A DNA stretch of 64,000 bases from Syntrophobotulus glycolicus DSM 8271 (lineage in GTDB: Bacteria > Bacillota > Desulfitobacteriia > Desulfitobacteriales > Syntrophobotulaceae), in contig NC_015172.1 of NCBI RefSeq assembly GCF_000190635.1, forward strand, positions 1,116,001-1,180,000, written 5' to 3'. Position numbers and translations under genes: made by a program. Below are positions 41,614 through 50,805 of the stretch, piece after piece; the stretch's first letter is position 1; every line of letters begins with the position of its first letter. Under the pieces are notes generated by a model, which saw only the letters and a list, made by a program, of their open reading frames with translations, was not told the origin of the DNA and did not search any database.

Positions 41614-42224
41614 TGTATCGTAAAACTTACTTCTGCGTTTGTGAAGGGCAACAGGAAGAAATGTATTTAAAGCGTGTGGCATTTCTTTTGAAAAAATTCC
41701 CCGAACGTGTTGTGACGTTCAACACAGCCTGCGGTTTACCCGAAAAGTTGAAAAAGAATTACACGGAGTATGATAATGCCGCTCTGTTCGATTATGATTT
41801 CAAGGACACGGAGTTTCGTCATAACATAAATATTTGTGAACAGCTTCAGCGAAAAAGCCGGAGAAAAAACGGGAAAAATGTTTATCACGCATACAGCAAT
41901 GCAAACATAGATTTGTGGTTTATTCTTCATAAGGAGGATTTCAACAGGCCGGTTGCCGCAAATGATGCTTATATAGCTGATGTACGAAGAATCTATGGAT
42001 TTAATCAAGAAGCTGACATAAAAGAAAAGACTAATCTTGAAAGGATACTGAAGCAAATCACCCTTGAGGATGTAAGAAATGCAATCAGACGTGCAGATCA
42101 AATCCGGGCTGGAAAATTAGAATCGGACTGCTTTATGGTAAGTACTGTCACCTGCTATGGCAATCCGGACTTCTCTCTTCATGAGTTTTTGAAGATTGTC
42201 TTAAGGGATTGTGGCGAATTGTAG
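41613..42224 (+). CDS. RloB-domain (TOPRIM-like) protein, AbiLii type
   Basis: The 203-residue protein matches the RloB family: an N-terminal CEGQQEEMY acidic motif, an acidic DYDFKD segment that may give the DxD metal site, and the conserved SNANIDLWFILHKEDF block. These look like a TOPRIM-type nuclease core. Its start codon overlaps the RloA stop, so both are made together. Expected role: toxic effector, set free when infection is sensed by the ATPase. The cellular target is not known. Confidence 0.87.
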   Translation: MYRKTYFCVCEGQQEEMYLKRVAFLLKKFPERVVTFNTACGLPEKLKKNYTEYDNAALFDYDFKDTEFRHNINICEQLQRKSRRKNGKNVYHAYSNANIDLWFILHKEDFNRPVAANDAYIADVRRIYGFNQEADIKEKTNLERILKQITLEDVRNAIRRADQIRAGKLESDCFMVSTVTCYGNPDFSLHEFLKIVLRDCGEL

Positions 42225-42429
42225 AAACATATCAGCAGTATAGAATTGGTTCTATTTCACCACAACTGTTCCCAGTCCAGAATTTTTAACCTCAATAGAT
42301 TATGTTATGCTTAAAAGTGTAGTAGATGAGGAGAAAAGCTTTGGGATGAAGATAAAGAAAATAACGTCGGACCGCAATGAAATTGCGATTGTAAAGAGCA
42401 GCGGGCACAGAGAAAGCGAGAACTTTGAT

Positions 42430-43017
42430 ATGGAAGACAAACGACGGAAATATGCGGTGTTATTTCGGGGAATCAATGCCGGCGGCAAAAATATTGTAAA
42501 AATGAACGACTTGAAACAATTTTTGCTTGGACTGGAATTGCAAAATGTTCAAACCTATATTCAAAGCGGCAATGCGGTTTTGGAGTCTGACCTTGACGAG
42601 ACTGCTTTACAGGATAAGATTCACGATGGGTTTATCGGGCGGTTTGGATTTGAAAGCGGTGTGATAATCAGGAATATTGAGGAGATGCGGGCTCTTATCG
42701 GGCAGCTTCCGTTTACGCGAGATGAGATCGCTGCGGCCGAAGCAGCCGACTCTCAAGTGGAACACCTATACGTCTATTTTTTAGATAGTCCCCCGGAACA
42801 GATCAGGATTGACCTCATCTGCGAAGGCGATGACGGCCCTGACCGGCTGAGCGCCGGAAAAAGGGAACTGTATCTTCTTTGCCATCAAAGCGTACGAAAA
42901 TCGAAGCTGGCTGTTCGCATGTCCAAGACCTTTGACATGGCTACGGGACGAAATTGGAAAAGTGTTTGCAAGCTATATCAGATGATGGCAGGCATCCCGG
43001 TGAGCTGTACCGTGTAA
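42430..43017 (+). CDS. DUF1697 family protein
   Basis: The protein (195 residues from ATG 42430) matches DUF1697: YAVLFRGINAGGKNIVKMND, then YIQSGNAVLES in the first third and RNWKSVCKLYQM at the end. The fold is ferredoxin-like and the function unknown. The frame is open from 42307, but the extra 41 residues do not resemble the family and no good ribosome site supports the earlier start. The gene stands between the defence pair and ppnP. Confidence 0.85.
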   Translation: MEDKRRKYAVLFRGINAGGKNIVKMNDLKQFLLGLELQNVQTYIQSGNAVLESDLDETALQDKIHDGFIGRFGFESGVIIRNIEEMRALIGQLPFTRDEIAAAEAADSQVEHLYVYFLDSPPEQIRIDLICEGDDGPDRLSAGKRELYLLCHQSVRKSKLAVRMSKTFDMATGRNWKSVCKLYQMMAGIPVSCTV

Positions 43018-43223
43018 ACAATCTTCATCCTGTTATCGCCGATTTTACCGGTAAGGCTGTCGGCTATTCAAACGCTTCATTGCTTAGGCAGGAGCGAGGT
43101 CAAAGGAGCAGACTGCTTGCTCTGAAATGAGAAGCATAAAGCCTGGGATTCAGAATCGCCCAAAAGACGAACGGAAAAGGATCGCAGGGAAAAGACGAAA
43201 GCAAACAATATGGAGGTTAAAGT

Positions 43224-43544
43224 ATGGACAGGTTTGAAAAGGTAACCGTGATCAAAAAAGCAAATGTGTATTTTGAAGGGAATGTGACCAGCCGGACCAT
43301 TATACTGGCGGATGGGACAAGAAAAACTCTGGGGATCATCCTCCCGGGTACATATGAGTTCGGAACCGGAGATCGGGAGATCATGGAAGTCCTGGCGGGT
43401 GTCATCAAGGTCTTGCTGCCGGGAAGCGAGACTTGGACACCGTATGCGGCCGGACAAAGCTTCGAGGTGCCGGCCAACAGTGTTTTCCAGGTTTCCGTTG
43501 ATCAGGCCGCGGACTATTGCTGCTCATATCTCAAAGAGGGATAA
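43224..43544 (+). CDS. ppnP: Pyrimidine/purine nucleoside phosphorylase
   Basis: The 106-residue protein is a single cupin domain of the PpnP (DUF1255) family: [40 protein letters not shown], a glycine/glutamate-rich cupin strand and the ending [18 protein letters not shown]. It splits nucleosides with phosphate into base and ribose-1-phosphate. Length matches the family (about 95-105). A TGGAGG site lies 10 bases before the ATG. Confidence 0.92.
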   Translation: MDRFEKVTVIKKANVYFEGNVTSRTIILADGTRKTLGIILPGTYEFGTGDREIMEVLAGVIKVLLPGSETWTPYAAGQSFEVPANSVFQVSVDQAADYCCSYLKEG

Positions 43545-43683
43545 GCTTTGCGGAATGGGAACATTGCCGCAGGGAAGGACGCCATTACCTTGTGACATCT
43601 TTTTTCCCTTCTCACGGAGGGGAGAGGATACTCAATCTGGGATGTATCCCAAACAGCAGGGTGAAGAAAGGGGCGGGGACGGG

Positions 43684-44010
43684 ATGGCAACAACGGCAGA
43701 TTTTATCGAATATGTTTGTGAGCAGATCACCGGTGTCGGTGCTGTTCGATATCAAAAAATGTTTGGAGAGTATATGGTTTATGTGAATGAGAAACCGATA
43801 CTTCTCGTCTGCGATAATACGGTTTTTGTCAAAATGCTTGACTGTATCCGGGAAAAGATGAGAGACGCAGAGAAGGGCTTTCCTTATGGCGGAGCAAAGG
43901 AACATTATATCCTAGACATAGACAATTCTGAATTCAGTAAAGAAGTGGCGGCGTTACTGGAGCCGGTTATTCCCATTCCAAAACCCAGGAAGAACAGCCT
44001 GCGGAGGTGA
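43684..44010 (+). CDS. TfoX N-terminal domain protein
   Basis: The 108-residue protein (TADFIEYVCEQITGVGAVRY start, then KMFGEYMVYVNEKPI and CDNTVFVKML) is a stand-alone TfoX_N domain. Such small proteins are widespread in Firmicutes, and their role is unknown. ATG 43684 has AAGGGG upstream. Its stop is 5 bases before the next start, so the following gene is co-transcribed. Confidence 0.85.
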   Translation: MATTADFIEYVCEQITGVGAVRYQKMFGEYMVYVNEKPILLVCDNTVFVKMLDCIREKMRDAEKGFPYGGAKEHYILDIDNSEFSKEVAALLEPVIPIPKPRKNSLRR

Positions 44011-44015
44011 AAGAG

Positions 44016-44891
44016 ATGGCGGTTCAAAAGCAATACTTATCGGATGTTGAAGAGATATTGTCCCATAGACAGGATAATGGGGGCGACCTTTGGACCACAC
44101 CGGACAGGCGGATTCTGAAAGGCTCCCCTTTCTCAACGCTGGGGAGCGCGCTTCTCTTGCTGGAATTGGGGATGGAGCCGGGAGAACCTCTGATGAAAGA
44201 AATCTCTGATTTGATTTTCAGTACCTGGCAGGAGGACGGTCGTTTCAAGGTGTACCCGAAGGGTGGTATTTATCCCTGTCAAACCGCGCATGCGGCCAAT
44301 GCACTTTGCCACATGGGCTATGCTTCTGACCCCAGACTGCAGAAAACTTACCGTCACCTATTGGAAATTCAGTATGCGGACGGCGGCTGGCGGTGCAATA
44401 AATTCAGCTTTGGCCGAGGTCCGGAAACAGAGTATTCGAACCCCTTCCCAACCCTCATTGTTCTGAATGCGTTTCGCTTCAGCGACTATCTCAACAAAGA
44501 ACCGGCGCTTGACAGGGCGGTGGACTTCCTGCTTGAGCACTGGACGATCCGAAAACCAATCGGGCCGTGCCATTATGGCATAGGCACGCTGTTTATGCAG
44601 GTCGAATATCCTTTCAGCAATTATAATCTTTTTATCTATGTGTATGTTTTATCATTTTACAATACGGCCAAGAAGGATAGCCGGTTCCTTGACGCTTGGA
44701 AAACGCTGGAATCAAAAATGACCGCCGGGCAGATTGTGGTTGAGCGCGTCAACCGGAAGCTGGCCGGTCTTTCCTTCTGCAAGCTGGGCGAACCCAGTAT
44801 ACTGGCAACAAAACGCTATCAGGAGATCCTAAAAAACCTTGGCTGTCCACACTCTTCTGCTGCAGAAGGAAGAGAGGAAAACCCTGAATGA
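44016..44891 (+). CDS. Prenyltransferase/terpenoid cyclase-like alpha-toroid protein
   Basis: The 291-residue protein shows repeated alpha-hairpin units of the terpenoid cyclase/prenyltransferase toroid type: TLGSALLLLELG, CQTAHAANALCHMGYA, IQYADGGWRCNKF, NPFPTLIVLNAFRF. The classic DxDD and metal-ligand motifs are not obvious, so it is probably a non-enzymatic or divergent family member. GGAGG lies at 44003-44007, which selects ATG 44016 over 44007. It is the last gene before a non-coding gap. Confidence 0.7.
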   Translation: MAVQKQYLSDVEEILSHRQDNGGDLWTTPDRRILKGSPFSTLGSALLLLELGMEPGEPLMKEISDLIFSTWQEDGRFKVYPKGGIYPCQTAHAANALCHMGYASDPRLQKTYRHLLEIQYADGGWRCNKFSFGRGPETEYSNPFPTLIVLNAFRFSDYLNKEPALDRAVDFLLEHWTIRKPIGPCHYGIGTLFMQVEYPFSNYNLFIYVYVLSFYNTAKKDSRFLDAWKTLESKMTAGQIVVERVNRKLAGLSFCKLGEPSILATKRYQEILKNLGCPHSSAAEGREENPE

Positions 44892-45031
44892 TCCAATGCG
44901 CGGACATTCACTCTTCCCAGGTCTGACCGGTATCCAGAACCACCTGTCTGGCGGCGATACGATTCATCAGCCCTTGGCGTGCTGCCATATCACCTGGATT
45001 TGCTCTGCTTCCGTTTTCCGGTTTTGAATAG
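44892..45031. other. Non-coding gap, nothing recognised
   Basis: No frame with a ribosome site and no palindrome or terminator is seen between the toroid protein gene and the SRPBCC remnant. Confidence 0.5.
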
Positions 45032-45268
45032 GGAAGCGCGCCGGATATCGAATATTACAGACAAGTCGACCCGGAAAATGATAAGATAAAGGGTCATTGG
45101 ACGGGCATCTTCACTCAAAAAAATGGACAAGCAGAAATTGATTTTACAGAAAATGTAACGACAAAAAAAGTATTGATGAGGCCTTTGGTTAAATTCTATT
45201 TGAAAAAACAACAAGCAATTTATATACAAGATTTATCAAAGGCATTGGGAAATTGCGATGAACAGTAA
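45032..45268 (+). pseudogene. 3' remnant of an SRPBCC-like gene
   Basis: A frame open from 45032 to the TAA at 45266 encodes DIEYYRQVDPENDKIKGHWT, GIFTQKNGQAEIDFTENVT and an end helix (LVKFYLKKQQAIYIQDLSKA), which fits the C-terminal half of a polyketide cyclase/SRPBCC domain. A TAG stops the frame upstream and no start is present, so only a fragment remains. Confidence 0.65.
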
Positions 45269-45338
45269 CGAAATTATTGAACAATGAAAATCGGAAGTAA
45301 ATCTGGCTGTTTGATCTAAAATCAAAACAGGAAACACC

Positions 45339-45382
45339 AAAATCGGGCGAAAAAGGAGGATCTTTTCAGTCCGATTTTTTTT
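45339..45382. terminator. Bidirectional terminator
   Basis: AAAATCGGGC (about 45339-45348) pairs with GTCCGATTTT (45369-45378) and T8 follows. The A-run on the left gives a T-run for the minus-strand XRE gene that ends at 45481. Confidence 0.75.
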
Positions 45383-45480
45383 GCTGCTCTTTTCGCGGAT
45401 ACCGGAGATAGAATACTGAGGGATTGGAACATATTCAGGAGCTTGTCCCGGGACATTGTCCGCGCCTGCCGGGCCTGTGG

Positions 45481-45813
45481 TTAAGACAGCTTTGTGTTGT
45501 CCCCGTGATCCAGCAGGCGGTTGATCAGGCCCAGGATCATGAGAACATCGCTGTCGTTGAGGTTGCTCAGGCCTTCGACAGCTTTTTGAATCAGCTGGGG
45601 GTTTTCCTGCTTATCATCAAAAAATTGGGCGGGCGTAATGCCGAAATAGGCGCATATAGCAAAAAACTCCGGCAATGGGGGGAGAGATTTGCCGGAAGAG
45701 ATGTTATAGAGATAACCCCTGCTATGTCCTAAATCGTAACTCATTTGATACTCCGATACGCCCTTATGCAGTCTCAATTGCGTAATTCTGTCGCGAACAA
45801 ACTTATCATACAT
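45481..45813 (-). CDS. XRE family transcriptional regulator
   Basis: The protein (110 residues from ATG 45813) has an N-terminal HTH (RITQLRLHKGVSEYQMSYDL then GHSRGYLYNISSGKSLP) and a C-terminal helical part (LIQKAVEGLSNLNDSDVLMI). ATG 45813 is preferred to 45894 because GAGGTGA lies 7 bases before it. It is divergent from the large LuxR-type regulator and may bind the inverted repeat at 45880. Confidence 0.9.
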   Translation of the reverse strand: MYDKFVRDRITQLRLHKGVSEYQMSYDLGHSRGYLYNISSGKSLPPLPEFFAICAYFGITPAQFFDDKQENPQLIQKAVEGLSNLNDSDVLMILGLINRLLDHGDNTKLS

Positions 45814-45879
45814 TTTAATCACCTCGTCCTCATCATAATTTGAAAAAAGCGTGATTACTCTAATAAGATATGTTGTTCT

Positions 45880-45911
45880 GGTTGGAATATACAACCCATA
45901 TATGTTATAAT
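45880..45911 (+). promoter_or_regulatory. Promoter of the LAL regulator with an inverted repeat on the -35 box
   Basis: TTGGAA (45882-45887) and TATAAT (45906-45911) are 18 bases apart. GGTTG-GAATATA-CAACC (45880-45896) overlaps the -35 box and could be the binding site of the divergent XRE protein or of the LAL regulator itself. Confidence 0.6.
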
Positions 45912-46051
45912 AGCGAATAATATGTCAAAATATAGATATTTTTAGCAAAAATCAAGGATAATTGGATGAAAACATCACTGATTTGACAGCGCGGAAATCA
46001 GGCTTGATATCGGAAAGGAACAGTCCCTCAAGGTATACTGGAGGAAGTGGA

Positions 46052-48535
46052 ATGAGTAAAGTCAGCAGGCTAAACAGGTACTTTTTTTCCGACAGGCTGA
46101 GAAAACAGCTTGCCCAGATCCCGCGTTATCCATTAACTGTTGTTGAAGCGCCGTCCGGCTTTGGCAAAACCACGGCCGTCAAAAAATATTTGAAAGAAAA
46201 CCTTCCTCCCGGAGCCCGGGAATACTGGTACACCTGCCTGGGGGAGCCGGCAGCTCTGGCCTGGAAGAGGATTTGCGGCCTGGTGGCCAATGTGAATGAG
46301 GAAATCGCCGGCAATCTGCGCAAACTGGAGATGCCGACGGTGGATACTTTGCTGTATATGACAGCGTTTTTCAGGGATTTCCACTGCCGGGCGGAAACGT
46401 ATCTGGTGATTGATGATTATCAGCTCGTGAACTGCGCTATCCCGCGTGAGTTAATGAATGTTTTTTCTCTGCACGGAAATCCAAATTTACACATGATCTT
46501 CATCACCCAGCACCTTGCGGCCAGACAGCTGTTTTCCATGCACAACACCGATATCCATACCATTGACGCCTCGGCTTTTTTCTTTGACCGGGAAGGGACT
46601 GACGCCCTGTTCAGAATGGAAAGCATCCGCCTGGCTGACGAGGAACTGGAAAACGTATTCATGACGACAGATGGCTGGGTATCGGCCATCCGCCTGCAAA
46701 TCATCAATTTCAAGGAAACTGGGTCTCTGGATTATACGGCCGATATTGAGCAGCTGGTGGAAAACGCGATCTGGAAGAGGCTGAGCACGGAAGAAAAAGA
46801 ATTTCTCCTTGCGGTTTCGGTGCTGGACAGCTTTGACGCCCGCCAGGCGGCAAGCATGCTGGATCAAGATACCTTGCCCGGTCATCTTGAAGATCTGCTG
46901 AAGGAAAATGACTTCATTAAATATTTCCCTGACAGCAACCTCTATACCTTGCACAGCATTTTGCGGGATTACCTGCACAACCGCTTTTATCACCATCAGT
47001 CCGGGGATTTTCGGGAAAAAATATGGCGTTTGGCGGGGCAGTCCTATGCCGCTGTTTCTCAGTTTTATCCCGCCGCCCAGTGTTTTCTCCAGGCCAGGGA
47101 TTTCGACAAAATTCTGGCCATGCCTTTCGACAGGGAATACCTCGCCAATCGAAAAGAAAATGATTTGCGGGGGTATCTGGAGGCCCTTGTCAAGGAATGC
47201 CCGGAAGAAACGCTCTGCAAATATCCCGCCGCCCTCTTGAATTTTGCCTATCCGATGCTGTTTGAACAGCAAACGGACATCTTCCGGGAGCTATGCCGGC
47301 TGATCAGCCTGGCCATCGACAAAAACCAGGCCGGGCTCAGTGCGGAAAAGATGCGCCGGTTAAAAGGAGAATTCACCCTCCTGACCTCTTACACCGCATA
47401 CAATGATCTCGGGAAAATGAGCAAAGGCCACAAGGCGGCCCTGGAGATTTTAGGCGGACCGGGCAGGATCATGGGGAAGGATCTGCCGTGGACATTCGGG
47501 GGCGCTTCTGTTCTCCTGATGTTCTGGCGGGAATCCGGAAAGCTCGAGGAGACCCTCCGCAGTATGGATGAATGCCTGCCGCTCTATCTCAGGCTGACCC
47601 GCGGGCAGGGAGCGGGGGCCAACAGCGTGATCAGGGCCGAGGCCATGCTGATGCGGGGCCGGGACAGTGAGGCGGAAATCCTGTGCCATAAAGCGCTCTA
47701 CGATGCCGGGAATCATCAGCAGGACAGCATCTGCATCTGCGCTGAATTGGTCCTGGCCCGGATTGCCATTCTGCGTGGAGACGCGGACGGCTACTTTACC
47801 GCCGTGAAAAACATCCAAAGCTACGAACGGGAAACCGCCCGTCCGCATGTCTCGCGCATGGTGGATCTGGCCCTGGCGGCCCTGAGTCTGATCCTGGGAA
47901 GCACAGACAATGTGGCCAGATGGTTTTGTGATATGAAAAGCATCCGGCAGGCTCTCTATGCGCCCGCCATTCCCTATGCCCAGACCCTCTATTCGCGGCT
48001 GTTGCTGCTGGAGAAGCGGTACAGTGAATTTCTGGGAATTTCCGGGGAAATGATGGAGACGGCGAAAAGCATGCACTGCCTGATGCCGCAGATCTATCAA
48101 GGCAAATACCTGGCGGCGGTCAAGCTGATGGACGGGAATAAATGGGAGGCTATGGCATACTTGGAACAAGCCCTGGCCCTGGCCCTGCCCGATCAGATTT
48201 ATCTTCCCTTTGCCCAGCAGATGGATTCGCTCGATGTTCTTTTGAAATCAGCGGGCAGAGCTGTCCTGGATGAAGAGAGCCTGAACGCGATCGTGACCTT
48301 GAGCGGCCGTCAGGAAAAAGGAGTAAATCTGATTAAAAAGGCAATCCAGCGGGCCAAATCGCCCTTGACGCCCAGGGAAACAGAAATTGCCCGGCTGGCC
48401 CGGGGCCGGCTGAGCGCCAAAGAAATTGCCGATAAGCTGTACATCTCGGAAACGACCGTCAGAACGATCCTCAGGAGCGTCTACAGCAAGCTGGATATTC
48501 ATTCCAAGACCGAGCTGAATTTCAAGGAATTTTGA
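46052..48535 (+). CDS. Large LuxR-type (MalT/LAL-like) ATP-dependent regulator
   Basis: The 827-residue protein has an N-terminal STAND-type NTPase (Walker A APSGFGKTT, Walker B TYLVIDDYQLV), a central region of helical repeats of TPR/MalT type, and a C-terminal LuxR HTH (about residues 765-825: LTPRETEIARLARGRLSAKE then TTVRTILRSVYSKL). Such proteins are ATP- and inducer-dependent activators. ATG 46052 is preferred to 45962 because GGAGG lies 7 bases before it. A strong terminator follows, then the chemosensory cluster; control of that cluster is possible but unproven. Confidence 0.9.
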   Translation: MSKVSRLNRYFFSDRLRKQLAQIPRYPLTVVEAPSGFGKTTAVKKYLKENLPPGAREYWYTCLGEPAALAWKRICGLVANVNEEIAGNLRKLEMPTVDTLLYMTAFFRDFHCRAETYLVIDDYQLVNCAIPRELMNVFSLHGNPNLHMIFITQHLAARQLFSMHNTDIHTIDASAFFFDREGTDALFRMESIRLADEELENVFMTTDGWVSAIRLQIINFKETGSLDYTADIEQLVENAIWKRLSTEEKEFLLAVSVLDSFDARQAASMLDQDTLPGHLEDLLKENDFIKYFPDSNLYTLHSILRDYLHNRFYHHQSGDFREKIWRLAGQSYAAVSQFYPAAQCFLQARDFDKILAMPFDREYLANRKENDLRGYLEALVKECPEETLCKYPAALLNFAYPMLFEQQTDIFRELCRLISLAIDKNQAGLSAEKMRRLKGEFTLLTSYTAYNDLGKMSKGHKAALEILGGPGRIMGKDLPWTFGGASVLLMFWRESGKLEETLRSMDECLPLYLRLTRGQGAGANSVIRAEAMLMRGRDSEAEILCHKALYDAGNHQQDSICICAELVLARIAILRGDADGYFTAVKNIQSYERETARPHVSRMVDLALAALSLILGSTDNVARWFCDMKSIRQALYAPAIPYAQTLYSRLLLLEKRYSEFLGISGEMMETAKSMHCLMPQIYQGKYLAAVKLMDGNKWEAMAYLEQALALALPDQIYLPFAQQMDSLDVLLKSAGRAVLDEESLNAIVTLSGRQEKGVNLIKKAIQRAKSPLTPRETEIARLARGRLSAKEIADKLYISETTVRTILRSVYSKLDIHSKTELNFKEF

Positions 48536-48574
48536 CCAAAAATGAAAAATACTACAAAATAGACGATGTGAGAA

Positions 48575-48617
48575 AAAATCACCTGCTGTATTCTTCTAGA
48601 CAGCAGGTGATTTTTTT
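48575..48617 (+). terminator. Rho-independent terminator after the LAL regulator
   Basis: AATCACCTGCTGT (48578-48590) pairs with ACAGCAGGTGATT (48600-48612), 13 bp perfect, followed by a T-run. Confidence 0.92.
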
Positions 48618-48683
48618 GTGGGCTTCGGAGGCAGGGGAACAAGGAGCAAAGAACAGAGGGTGAGAGGTTAAGGAGGAAGCAGA

Positions 48684-50753
48684 TTGGGCAACGGATTTTC
48701 AAATGAGTCCATGCTGGAGATCTACATCTATGAAACTACGCAAAATATTGAACAGCTTGAAGAGGCGATTCTGAGCGGGGAAAAGGCAAGCTGTTTTGCC
48801 CTGGACACGGTCAACCAGATTTTCCGGATCATGCATACCATCAAGGGATCTTCCGCCATGATGATGTATAACAACATCTCCCTGCTTTCCCATAGCATGG
48901 AGGACCTTTTTTATTTTATCCGGGAAGAAAAGCCGGAGAACATGGACTGTGCCCTGCTCTCGGACCTGGTGCTGGAGGGTGTGGATTTCATCAAGCTGGA
49001 GCTGGAGAAGGTGAAAAACGCTGATCACCTGGATGGGAATCCCGCCGGCCTGATTGAACATATCGGAAAGTTCTTGTCCGCCATCAAGGGGGAAAAGGGC
49101 GGGGCGGACAGCCCCGGGAAAAAGCAGGCGGCTCCCGGCCCGCAGCAGTATTACCTGGCGCCCGGCAAGAGCGGCGGAAAGATCGAGCTGAAATGCTATG
49201 AAGCGGTCATTTATTTTGAGGATGGCTGTGAGATGGAAAACATCCGGGCCTTCAGCATCATCCATAATTTAAAAGAGATCGCGGAGGATTTCCGCTGCTT
49301 TCCCGAGGATATCATCGAAAATAACGAAAGCGTGCGGGTGATCCGGGAACAGGGCTTCAGGATCACCCTCAGAAGTAACAAAAGCTTCGGCGATCTGCAG
49401 GATTTTTTTACAGGGACCGCTTTTATCCGGGACCTGGAGCTGAGGGAGCGCCCGGACGGCTCCGGGCAGTTCGCGCGGCCGCGGGAGATGAAGATCGAGC
49501 AGTCCCCCGTGCAAAGACCGAGCCTGCGGGACCACCGTGATCCGGGAGAGCGCGGGGAGCCGGGACAGGCTGAAAGCAGAGGCCTTCAGCAGGGGATGAT
49601 CAGCGTCGATGTGCTGAAGCTGGATAAGCTGATGGATCTGATGGGGGAAATGGTGATCGCCGAAGCGATGGTCACGCAAAACCCCGAGCTTAAGGAGCTG
49701 CAGCTGAACAGTTTTCATAAAGCGGCGCGCCAGCTGCAGAAGATTACCGGTGAGCTGCAGGATATGGTCATGTCCATCCGCATGGTGCCCCTGGCGGCCA
49801 CCTTCCGGAAGATGCAGCGCATCGTGCGCGACATGGGAAGAAAGCTCCATAAAGAGGTGGAACTGATTCTGATCGGGGAACACACCGAGGTGGACAAAAA
49901 GATCATCGAACAGATTTCCGACCCTCTGATGCACTTGGTCCGCAATGCCGTAGACCACGGTATTGAAACACCGGAGGAGAGGATAGCGGCAGGCAAGCGG
50001 AAAGCGGGGCAGGTGATCCTGGAGGCGAAGAATGCCGGGAGCGAGGTTCTGGTCATTGTCCGTGACGACGGCAGGGGCCTGGATAAAGAAAAGATCCTGC
50101 AAAAAGCCCTGGACGCCGGCCTGCTGGGTAAGCTGGAAAGGGAGATGACGGATAAAGAAATTTACAACCTGATTTTTCTGCCCGGCTTTTCCACCAATGA
50201 TCAGGTGACGGAGTTTTCCGGGCGGGGCGTGGGTATGGATGTGGTGACCAAAAATCTGGAAGCGGCAGGAGGCTCGGTATCCACAGACAGCACGGAAGGG
50301 GCGGGAACGGCGACCACGCTGAAAATACCGCTCACCCTGGCGATCATCGACGGGATGAATATCCGGGTGGGCCGGGCGAAATATACTCTCCCCACCACCT
50401 CGATCCAGGAAACCTTCCGGGCCCGGAAAAAGGATCTGGTCAAGGACCCCCACGGCAATGAGATGATCATGGTGCGGGGAGAATGTTATCCCATTCTCCG
50501 TCTCCATGAGCTGTTCGCGGCAGAAACAGAGGTTACCGACCTGACGAGAGGGATCATGCTCATGATCGGTCAGGACGGCAGGAGCCTCTGTCTTTTTGCT
50601 GATGAGCTGCTGGGCCAGCAGCAGGTGGTGGTCAAGGCTCTGCCGGCCTATATGAAAAACATCGGCAGACTGGAAGGGCTTGCCGGCTGTACACTTCTGG
50701 GGGACGGCAGCATCAGCCTGATTCTGAATATCAGCGGATTGGTCAGCCTGTGA
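48684..50753 (+). CDS. cheA: Chemotaxis-type histidine kinase CheA
   Basis: The 689-residue protein has the full CheA layout: P1/HPt (phospho-His 51 in MHTIKGSS), a P2-like domain (about 165-255), P3 dimerisation (VLKLDKLMDLMGEMVIAEAM), P4 kinase (LVRNAVDHGIETPEERI, DDGRGLDKEKI, FSGRGVGMDVV) and P5 CheW-like (from about 560). It would be clustered with CheW and the chemoreceptor encoded nearby. The start is TTG with AGGAGG 7 bases before it. No CheY gene is seen near it; the receiver at 55254 is the only candidate target in the cluster. Confidence 0.95.
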   Translation: MGNGFSNESMLEIYIYETTQNIEQLEEAILSGEKASCFALDTVNQIFRIMHTIKGSSAMMMYNNISLLSHSMEDLFYFIREEKPENMDCALLSDLVLEGVDFIKLELEKVKNADHLDGNPAGLIEHIGKFLSAIKGEKGGADSPGKKQAAPGPQQYYLAPGKSGGKIELKCYEAVIYFEDGCEMENIRAFSIIHNLKEIAEDFRCFPEDIIENNESVRVIREQGFRITLRSNKSFGDLQDFFTGTAFIRDLELRERPDGSGQFARPREMKIEQSPVQRPSLRDHRDPGERGEPGQAESRGLQQGMISVDVLKLDKLMDLMGEMVIAEAMVTQNPELKELQLNSFHKAARQLQKITGELQDMVMSIRMVPLAATFRKMQRIVRDMGRKLHKEVELILIGEHTEVDKKIIEQISDPLMHLVRNAVDHGIETPEERIAAGKRKAGQVILEAKNAGSEVLVIVRDDGRGLDKEKILQKALDAGLLGKLEREMTDKEIYNLIFLPGFSTNDQVTEFSGRGVGMDVVTKNLEAAGGSVSTDSTEGAGTATTLKIPLTLAIIDGMNIRVGRAKYTLPTTSIQETFRARKKDLVKDPHGNEMIMVRGECYPILRLHELFAAETEVTDLTRGIMLMIGQDGRSLCLFADELLGQQQVVVKALPAYMKNIGRLEGLAGCTLLGDGSISLILNISGLVSL

Positions 50754-50805
50754 AACAGGATAGGACGGATATCGGCAGGGAAAAAGAGCGAAGGAGGGGG
50801 TAAAC

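Noticed and set aside
42240-42255. ATAGAA-TTGG-TTCTAT palindrome resembling the island operator
   Set aside because: The spacing between the arms is one base shorter than in the four island sites, and it lies downstream of rloB with no promoter in a fitting position; probably chance.
44839-45027. 62-codon frame overlapping the end of the toroid protein gene
   Set aside because: No ribosome site, out of frame with the real gene, no recognisable family.
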